DNA from: RGIG3009 sp964490085 | GTDB lineage: Bacteria; Bacillota; Clostridia; Oscillospirales; Acutalibacteraceae | Length of the DNA stretch: 16,139 nt | NCBI GenBank assembly: GCA_964490085.1 | Contig: CAZBAO010000029.1 | Coordinates: forward strand, 1-16,139 | Reading direction: 5' to 3' | Part shown: one piece after another, positions 6,613 through 12,083 of the stretch | How the letters are laid out: each line of letters opens with the position of its first letter | How positions within the stretch are numbered: position 1 is the stretch's first letter | The notes under the pieces: model-generated | What the model was told of the DNA's origin: nothing | What the model saw: only the letters and a program-made list of their open reading frames with translations | Database searches by the model: none | Translations under genes and position numbers: made by a program

Positions 6613-8460
6613 GTGAAAAAGTATTTTGAAACCTTTTGGGAAATGCAGGATGAAGCGTTCTTGAAAGAGCACACGCAGGCGTTACTCGCAAGAGAATTGC
6701 CGCAAACCTATCGAGCAAATCACGCAGCGATGGATTATGCCGCTGATCTGCTCAAAAAACTTGGCTTTGAGCCCGAACGTCCGGAAATTGATTTTGACGG
6801 AAAAACGGTTTTCCAAGATAAGGTGATGCCCCTGTGCTGGGATGTAGATCACGCAAAGCTCACGATCTTATCCGATTGGGAAGGAGATAGGGTGATTGCC
6901 GATTACGAGCAAGAGCCGTTTTCGGTGATTCGCGGTTCCACCGCAACCCCGAAAGAGGGTGTTACCACCCGTCTGGTAACCTGGGATAAAATGATGGCAG
7001 GCGAGGACGTAACTGGCGCGATGATCTTATTGCCGCAACACATTCTTCCCACCGACAGAGCCTTGCCGCCCATTTTGGACAGAGGTGCGATCGGCTTGGT
7101 AAGCGGTGGCACCATTGACGGCGGCACACACCCCGACTGCTTACTTTGGGCAAACAACTGCACCGAAACCAACTGCTGGCACCCCATCGAAGGTGAACGC
7201 GACTTTGTTGCCTATTCCGTATCGCCGAATATGCAGAGAAAACTGGAAAAGGCTTGTGCCGCCGGCGAGGTTCTTGTAAAAGCCGAATGTGACGGCCGCC
7301 GTTTCGCCGGAAAAATGCCGGTCGTTACCGCTTATATCAAAGGTGAAAGTCCCAAAGAATTTTGGATTCTGGCGCACAACGGTGAACCGCTGGAAAACGA
7401 TAACAACGACGGTGTTTGCCTGAGTATCTTCATTCTGCACCTGCTCAAACAAGCAATCGAAGCAGGGCAGATCAAACCGTTGAAGTATTCGATCCGTTTG
7501 ATTTTGGCACCTGAACTGTATGGCTTTGCCGCTTGCGCGAATTATTACGGTCCCATTCTTAAGGGCAAATGCATCGGCGCAGTCAGTATTGACGGTACGC
7601 CTGGAAATGCTCCGCAAATGACGCTGGGCTTTGCTCCTACCGCCGTACCGTTCTATTCCAACGTGTTGTTGGAAGGCGTGTGGCGCATTTATGAAAACAC
7701 CATCAATCTGCCGCCGCACATCGGCGCATGGCATTATTCCTGGTCAGGAGACAGTTTTCTGTCGGATGCCGATATGGGATTACCCACCATTATGCCGATG
7801 GGGGTGCGTTATCCCGAACGTTGCTGGCACAACTCGGCTCAACGCTTCGGCTATCTCAACTATAAGCAATTCTCCCGTATCTCTGCTGTGTATGCAGCGC
7901 ATCTGGCGGCGACGGTTTGTCCCGATCCGGAAGCAATCGCTGCGTTTTTGCCGACGGCTGCTCAATATTCCATTGCTCGTCTTAGAGGCAAGGCGGAGAT
8001 CTGCCCGCTTCGTCCAGGTACGGATGCCGTGGCTCGTTTACGTCACGCTGCTGACATTGAAATTGCGAACATCCGTGATTTCGAGAATGCAGGTGTGGAT
8101 CCCATAGCAATTGAGGCTGCTTGCCAAACGATCAACGATTATGTAAACAACACCGTTCCGGTACCGGCTGCTCCCAATCCGGCAACGCTTATTTTGGAAA
8201 AATATGCGGATATTCGTCCTTCCAGACTGACGGTCGGTATTCCGCACGACTTCGCCGCCATGCCGCTCAAAGTCCGGCTAAGACCGTATATCGTAGCACT
8301 TTTGAGTTTTGTATTCACCGGCATGGATGGCAAAAAATCGCTCAAAGATATGCTCATTGAAGCGGAATGGGATCTCAACACCCGTTATAGTGACGAAGAA
8401 ATTGAAGATTTTGTCGGTACGCTTGAGCTGATGGCGCAATATGGCTATATTCAAATGTAA
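6613..8460 (+). CDS. M28/DUF4910-like aminopeptidase-type protein with C-terminal winged helix (615 residues)
   Basis: GTG 6613 (MKKYFETFWE) is chosen because GGGGAAGG (6595-6602) precedes it at ten bases; an in-frame ATG at 6583 has no ribosome binding site. Residues about 1-230 hold the N-terminal part with a PA-like insert. The M28-type zinc core follows: His255 in ILAHNGEP, Asp263 in ENDNNDG, Glu301 in APELYG, Asp327 in SIDGT and His406 in WHNSAQ. The last 80 residues, ending EDFVGTLELMAQYGYIQM, look like the winged-helix tail of DUF4910 proteins. These relatives are usually annotated as aminopeptidases or as sugar-biosynthesis-linked hydrolases of unknown substrate. The first metal motif is unusual (H-N-G rather than H-x-D). 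No signal peptide is seen. An 18-base gap to the next gene indicates an operon. Confidence 0.65.
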   Translation: MKKYFETFWEMQDEAFLKEHTQALLARELPQTYRANHAAMDYAADLLKKLGFEPERPEIDFDGKTVFQDKVMPLCWDVDHAKLTILSDWEGDRVIADYEQEPFSVIRGSTATPKEGVTTRLVTWDKMMAGEDVTGAMILLPQHILPTDRALPPILDRGAIGLVSGGTIDGGTHPDCLLWANNCTETNCWHPIEGERDFVAYSVSPNMQRKLEKACAAGEVLVKAECDGRRFAGKMPVVTAYIKGESPKEFWILAHNGEPLENDNNDGVCLSIFILHLLKQAIEAGQIKPLKYSIRLILAPELYGFAACANYYGPILKGKCIGAVSIDGTPGNAPQMTLGFAPTAVPFYSNVLLEGVWRIYENTINLPPHIGAWHYSWSGDSFLSDADMGLPTIMPMGVRYPERCWHNSAQRFGYLNYKQFSRISAVYAAHLAATVCPDPEAIAAFLPTAAQYSIARLRGKAEICPLRPGTDAVARLRHAADIEIANIRDFENAGVDPIAIEAACQTINDYVNNTVPVPAAPNPATLILEKYADIRPSRLTVGIPHDFAAMPLKVRLRPYIVALLSFVFTGMDGKKSLKDMLIEAEWDLNTRYSDEEIEDFVGTLELMAQYGYIQM

Positions 8461-8478
8461 ATTGAAAGGATGCAGATT

Positions 8479-9243
8479 ATGAAATTCGAGAAGTATTTTG
8501 CAGGGCAACTACCGAACGATGCGTATCACGCGCTTTGGAACATGGTTAAGGATGACAAGCCGGAAGTGGCGTACGCAGAAACCATCAGAAGACGCGTCAA
8601 GGGCGAGCTTGCCGATTTGTGCGTAGACAATTATTATATTGCATACGATGAGAATGGCTGCTACAACAGACTCTGGTCCGGTTGGGGTAAACACAAGGAT
8701 GCTATCGGTAATTTCGGTCACTTTTTAACCTTGCCCGAAGCCCGCGGAAAGGGCCTTGGCGACCGTGTGCTGGAAGTTTGGGCATCAGACATTCTGACTC
8801 GCGGCGACGTGCCTCTGGGGCTGTTCTGTACGGCGGAACCTGCTATCATTGATCGATTCTACCGTCAATACGGGTTCCGTGAGATCGATCCTGCAAAACA
8901 CGGCGGATACCTGTACCTGCCGTTAGGCGATTCTCCCGAAACTTTTGCGGAGTTCTGTGAGAAGTATTATCAGCCGTCCAAAACCTTGATTCATAAACGC
9001 GGCAACTTGGAATTCCGTCACGAACTCGATTGTCTCTTAAGGTTTGCCATGTCGTTGATGGGAGAGGGCAACGATTTCGTTATGGGCGAATATGAATACG
9101 TTGAAGAATATTTGATTTTCTGTCCGGAACGGGTAGGTATGCTGTTTGCCGAGGATGGACATTGTGTCGGTTGGAGCCTTGACGGGAATATCGTTGTACA
9201 TCCCTTGTATAAGGATTCTGAAATCATCAATAAAATTTACTAA
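8479..9243 (+). CDS. GNAT-family N-acetyltransferase (254 residues)
   Basis: ATG 8479 is preferred over ATG 8470, because AAAGGA (8465-8470) overlaps the latter and stands eight bases before the former. The acetyl-CoA pyrophosphate-binding loop is visible as LPEARGKGLGDRVLE, with the R-G-K-G-L-G motif at residues 89-94. FYRQYGF (127-133) is the typical late motif of the GNAT fold. A further 110 residues follow the GNAT domain, ending in a region rich in acidic and aromatic residues (EYEYVEEYL) that is not recognised. The substrate is unknown. It follows the peptidase-like gene by 18 bases and ends at a perfect terminator, so the two form an operon. Confidence 0.85.
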   Translation: MKFEKYFAGQLPNDAYHALWNMVKDDKPEVAYAETIRRRVKGELADLCVDNYYIAYDENGCYNRLWSGWGKHKDAIGNFGHFLTLPEARGKGLGDRVLEVWASDILTRGDVPLGLFCTAEPAIIDRFYRQYGFREIDPAKHGGYLYLPLGDSPETFAEFCEKYYQPSKTLIHKRGNLEFRHELDCLLRFAMSLMGEGNDFVMGEYEYVEEYLIFCPERVGMLFAEDGHCVGWSLDGNIVVHPLYKDSEIINKIY

Positions 9244-9248
9244 TATAC

Positions 9249-9282
9249 ACAACAGCCTCCGAATTTCGGAGGCTGTTGTTTT
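9249..9282 (+). terminator. Terminator of the peptidase-acetyltransferase operon
   Basis: ACAACAGCCTCCG (9249-9261) pairs perfectly with CGGAGGCTGTTGT (9266-9278) around an AATT loop, followed by a T run. Confidence 0.95.
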
Positions 9283-9410
9283 AGAATAGGGGAGATACCC
9301 TCTGCAATATTTTTGTACAAACTTTTATGAGTTTACCAACCGGTGATAATTTTTTTTGCAAACCATCGATTTATATAACAATTTTTGTTGAATCCGCGTT
9401 ATCGTCATTA

Positions 9411-9428
9411 TGTAAAATAATTTTTACA
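9411..9428. promoter_or_regulatory. AT-rich dyad
   Basis: TGTAAAA-TAAT-TTTTACA is a perfect 7-bp inverted repeat in AT-rich DNA. It could be a protein-binding site, but AT richness makes chance more likely than usual. Confidence 0.3.
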
Positions 9429-9536
9429 CAACACAAAATTGTTGTATTAACTTGATACGTTATCGGAAATATAGAAAAAATGTACCAAAACTTCGTCGAA
9501 AGAGAACAAGAGCTACCCCCGGTTCCTATTTAACCA

Positions 9537-9564
9537 ACTATACAAAATGAATATTTTGTATAGT
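9537..9564. other. Candidate dif/core recombination site (28-bp perfect dyad)
   Basis: ACTATACAAAA, a six-base centre TGAATA, then TTTTGTATAGT: the 11-base arms are exact reverse complements and the layout is the 11-6-11 geometry of Xer core sites. An outer pair, GTTCCT (9522-9527) and AGGAAC (9574-9579), is centred on exactly the same point (9550.5). Aligned with the Bacillus subtilis dif sequence as I recall it, 18 of 28 positions agree, best in the right arm. The site lies 540 bases upstream of an Xer-like recombinase gene. Alternatives are an operator or a cruciform-forming element. Confidence 0.5.
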
Positions 9565-9900
9565 ACAGGGAGCAGGAACGAAAAAATGTTAATAAGGGCG
9601 AGCTTTCGGCTTGCGTTGGAGCACCGACACCGGTTGCTGGGAATAACTCTTCACAGACTTTGTTTTCCACAGATCGGCTCAAAAAATTTATTTGGGTATC
9701 AAAACATTTTAGCTGTATATTTTTTACCTAATTATTATTCTTTAGTAAACTACTCTGCATATCCATTTTATACTCGGTTTTCCAGACGATAGAAATTTTA
9801 CGGATGACCTTTGGTTTATTGAAACATTTTCTATTCGATGAAAAGTTTGTAGAGTGATCCAAACTTGGCTGATAATGGCAATGGCAATAGCAAGACGTTT

Positions 9901-9920
9901 ATTGTATAAGATTGTATAAG
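9901..9920 (+). repeat. Tandem decamer ATTGTATAAG x2
   Basis: Two perfect adjacent copies of ATTGTATAAG. Each resembles the arm of the dif-like site (TTTTGTATAG). They could be arm-type binding sites or simple slippage. Confidence 0.35.
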
Positions 9921-10011
9921 AACGACAGTATTATGCCCATGATACCGGTACTTATCATGCGGAGTCGCCCCAAATAGGCTGTGTCTTCGCCTATCGAAAA
10001 AATTTTGAAAC

Positions 10012-10035
10012 AACTATTTATTTTGTATAGTTGGT
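10012..10035 (-). repeat. Inverted copy of the left half of the dif-like site
   Basis: Read on the minus strand this begins ACCAACTATACAAAAT and matches 9533-9556 in 22 of 24 bases, including four bases outside the 28-bp dyad. Only one arm is good: the other arm (10004-10014) agrees poorly. It ends just before the recombinase -10 box, so binding there could control the gene. Confidence 0.55.
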
Positions 10036-10060
10036 ATGCTATACTATTCGCATATAGCAT
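10036..10060 (+). promoter_or_regulatory. Extended -10 promoter of the recombinase gene inside a dyad
   Basis: TGCTATACT (10037-10045) is an extended -10 element without a clear -35 box, predicting transcription from about 10052. It is covered by the perfect dyad ATGCTATA-N9-TATAGCAT (10036-10060), an arrangement typical of an operator over a promoter. Confidence 0.5.
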
Positions 10061-10072
10061 GATCAACATTCC

Positions 10073-10091
10073 TGTGAAACATTGTTTCACA
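10073..10091 (+). promoter_or_regulatory. Dyad abutting the recombinase ribosome binding site
   Basis: TGTGAAAC-ATT-GTTTCACA is a perfect 8-bp inverted repeat ending directly at AAAAGGAG (10091-10098). As RNA it would form a hairpin beside the ribosome binding site; as DNA it could be an operator. Confidence 0.5.
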
Positions 10092-10104
10092 AAAGGAGCT
10101 TTCT

Positions 10105-11109
10105 ATGCGTAAGGAATACATGGCGCAATGCCCGCCTATCCTAAAAGAATATTTAGGGTATATGCAGACGATAAAAGGACGTTCGGAAAATACGATCAAT
10201 GAATATTTCATTGATCTCCGTACCTTTTTTCGCTATATGAAGGAGCTTCGAGGGCTTGTCCCCCCTACTTTATCTACTGAAGAGATTTCGATTACGGACA
10301 TAGATCTGGATCTTATCCGTACGATCACTACGACCGACGTTTATGAATATATGAACTACCTGCGCAACGAACGGAGTAATTCTAATAAGACCCGAGCACG
10401 TAAAACAAGCTCTGTGCGAATGTTTTTTCGGTATCTGACTGACTATTCCCACTACCTTGAACACAATCCGGTTAAAAACCTAGAAACTCCTAAGCCGAAG
10501 AAATCCTTACCACAATATTTGTCTCTACAACAATCTGTTGCCCTTTTAAACAGCGTTTCCGGCGATTTTGCGGAACGCGACTACTGCATGCTCGTAATGT
10601 TTTTAAACTGCGGTCTACGGCGTGCAGAGCTCGTTAATATCAATTTGATGGATATCAATCGCAACGATCATACGTTGCGTGTTCGCGGAAAGGGCAATAA
10701 AGAACGGATACTATATCTCAACGAAGCCTGCCAAAAAGCTCTGGAGCAGTATCTTAAGGTCAGACCGAACGACGGCGTCAAAGACAAAGATGCACTCTTT
10801 TTGAGCCGTTTAAAGAGTCGTATCAGCCTGCAAGGCGTTCATTATGTGGTAAAAAGGTATTTGGCACAGGTTGAAGGCGGACAGGATATGACTGTACACA
10901 AATTACGTCATACGGCTGCAACACTGATGTACCAAAGCGGAGTAGATCTGCGCGTATTACAAAATTACCTCGGGCACGAGAACTTGGGGACCACTGAGAT
11001 CTACACACATCTTTCCAGCGAGCAAATTGAAAACGCCGCCAAGCTGAATCCGTTATCACAGGTAACGATGGAAAAGAAAGGAAAACGAAAACCGCTTGAT
11101 GAGCAATAG
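10105..11109 (+). CDS. Xer-like tyrosine recombinase (334 residues)
   Basis: ATG 10105 follows AAAAGGAG (10091-10098) at six bases. Residues about 10-125 form the SAM-like core-binding domain (IKGRSENTINEYFIDLRTFFRY). The catalytic domain has the full set of active-site residues: Arg172 in CGLRRAEL, Lys196 in RGKGNKER, His265 and Arg268 in HKLRHT, His291 in LGHENLG and nucleophile Tyr300 in IYTHL. Size and motif wording fit the XerC/XerD group rather than long phage integrases. Compared with 300-residue XerC/D it has an insertion of about 25 residues between the first helices (around 50-75). It stands alone, next to housekeeping genes and downstream of a dif-like dyad. A chromosome-dimer resolvase or a stranded element integrase are both possible. 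Confidence 0.88.
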   Translation: MRKEYMAQCPPILKEYLGYMQTIKGRSENTINEYFIDLRTFFRYMKELRGLVPPTLSTEEISITDIDLDLIRTITTTDVYEYMNYLRNERSNSNKTRARKTSSVRMFFRYLTDYSHYLEHNPVKNLETPKPKKSLPQYLSLQQSVALLNSVSGDFAERDYCMLVMFLNCGLRRAELVNINLMDINRNDHTLRVRGKGNKERILYLNEACQKALEQYLKVRPNDGVKDKDALFLSRLKSRISLQGVHYVVKRYLAQVEGGQDMTVHKLRHTAATLMYQSGVDLRVLQNYLGHENLGTTEIYTHLSSEQIENAAKLNPLSQVTMEKKGKRKPLDEQ

Positions 11110-11141
11110 AATTTTTATTTCACTTTGCTCCTCAGCGACAC

Positions 11142-11183
11142 AAAAAATTCCACCCCGCTACATATTGCGGGGTGGAATTTTTT
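11142..11183. terminator. Bidirectional terminator between recombinase and DUF1540 genes
   Basis: AAAAAATTCCACCCCGC (11142-11158) pairs perfectly with GCGGGGTGGAATTTTTT (11167-11183), a 17-bp stem with T runs on both strands. It serves the recombinase on the plus strand and the minus-strand genes ending at 11196. Confidence 0.95.
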
Positions 11184-11195
11184 AATAAACGTTCT

Positions 11196-11372
11196 TTATT
11201 TCTTTTCAAAAGACTGACAGTCAACGCACTGGCAAACGGTGGGATCTTTCTCATGCGTACCCACCTGGATCGCGTTCAGCGAGCAATAGTTATCGGTACC
11301 GCAATGATAACGGCACTGCTCCACCGAGCAATGAATCGACTTGTTAGCTTGACAGTTGTTCATGTCCATCAT
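11196..11372 (-). CDS. DUF1540 small cysteine-rich protein (58 residues)
   Basis: The minus strand encodes a 58-residue protein after GGAGGG (11382-11377). ATG 11372 gives a five-base spacing from GGAGG, and ATG 11369 would give eight and is equally possible. It has eight cysteines (7, 15, 20, 24, 30, 47, 49, 52) in the pattern IHCSVEQCRYH, NYCSLNAIQVG, CQCVDCQSF. This matches the DUF1540 family, small Clostridia proteins with a probable metal-binding knuckle and no established function. It is read in the same direction as engB, 101 bases downstream with no terminator in between, and ends 12 bases before a perfect terminator. Confidence 0.85.
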   Translation of the reverse strand: MMDMNNCQANKSIHCSVEQCRYHCGTDNYCSLNAIQVGTHEKDPTVCQCVDCQSFEKK

Positions 11373-11473
11373 AACTCCCTCCTTTATTTGAAGTCGCTGT
11401 TAGTATATCCCGTTACGAACAAAATACACGACTTAAAAGAAGTTGAATTATGGAATTTTTTAAAACCGTGTGC

Positions 11474-12061
11474 TTACGGATCGCTTGCCACCTCGTCTAA
11501 GATGGTTCGCAGCGTTTCAACACCCTCTCCGTTCACCGCTGAGAACGGAACGCACTGCACACCGTCGAACTCCGCGAGCTCTTCCCGCAGGGATTTCAAG
11601 CGTTTTTCGCGCTCCGTTTTATTCAGCTTGTCAGCCTTTGTCAAAACGATAACGAACGGAATTTCACACTGAACCAGATAATCCAGCATTTGAAAATCAT
11701 TGGCGGTCGGCGGATGACGCATATCGATCAGCTGCAAAACCAAACGCAGATCACGTTCGTCGTCGAAATAATGCTCAATCGTTTGACTAAACCGCTGCTT
11801 TTCCACGTTGGATAGTTTAGCATAACCGTATCCCGGAAGATCGACCAGTCGCATGGTATCTAATTTATAGAAGTTGATCGTAGCAGTCTTTCCGGGCGTT
11901 GCACTGGTGCGCGCCAACGATTTTCGATTGAGAAGCTTGTTGATGAGAGAAGACTTCCCGACATTGGAGCGACCGGAAAACGCGATCTCCGGTAAGGTAG
12001 AGGCGATCAACTGACCGAAAACGCCGGCAGAGGTCTCGAATACGGCCGATTCAATTTTCAT
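11474..12061 (-). CDS. engB: Ribosome-biogenesis GTPase YihA/EngB (YsxC) (195 residues)
   Basis: Start ATG 12061 (MKIESAVFET) is chosen because GGTGG lies seven bases before it; earlier in-frame codons overlap the end of lon and are unlikely. All GTPase motifs are present: G1 GRSNVGKSS (30-38), G2 TPGKT (55-59), G3 DLPGYG (74-79), G4 TKAD (141-144) and G5 SAV (174-176). EngB is an essential GTPase needed for assembly of the large ribosomal subunit. Length and motif spacing are normal for the family. It lies 22 bases downstream of lon, as ysxC does after lonA in Bacillus, and is surely co-transcribed with it. Confidence 0.97.
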   Translation of the reverse strand: MKIESAVFETSAGVFGQLIASTLPEIAFSGRSNVGKSSLINKLLNRKSLARTSATPGKTATINFYKLDTMRLVDLPGYGYAKLSNVEKQRFSQTIEHYFDDERDLRLVLQLIDMRHPPTANDFQMLDYLVQCEIPFVIVLTKADKLNKTEREKRLKSLREELAEFDGVQCVPFSAVNGEGVETLRTILDEVASDP

Positions 12062-12083
12062 AACAAGTCCACCCTCTTTTCCG

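Larger units (their letters stand above)
9283..10104 (+). other. 820-bp AT-rich non-coding region upstream of the recombinase
   Basis: No believable gene is present: the longest frames (81 codons at 9547-9792, 60 codons on the minus strand at 9831-10013) lack ribosome binding sites, cross the dyads and read as low-information sequence. The region holds a 7-bp dyad (9411-9428), the dif-like dyad (9537-9564), a tandem decamer (9901-9920), a dyad CATGATA-N8-TATCATG around 9935-9960, the inverted half-copy of the dif-like site (10012-10035), and two dyads in the recombinase leader. Confidence 0.7.

Noticed and set aside
7141..7734. 197-codon minus-strand open frame inside the peptidase-like gene
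   Set aside because: It is antisense to conserved metal-binding motifs and is a shadow frame.
9383..9394. Possible third copy of the 38-bp repeat (TTTTGTTGAATC)
   Set aside because: Only 12 bases match and the conserved TGTCCATTTT core is missing.
9547..9792. 81-codon open frame starting inside the dif-like dyad
   Set aside because: There is no ribosome binding site and its start is part of the palindrome; the translation shows no domain-like pattern.
9901..9920. CRISPR-like repeat
   Set aside because: Only two adjacent copies of a decamer with no spacer; no CRISPR array or cas gene is present in the window.
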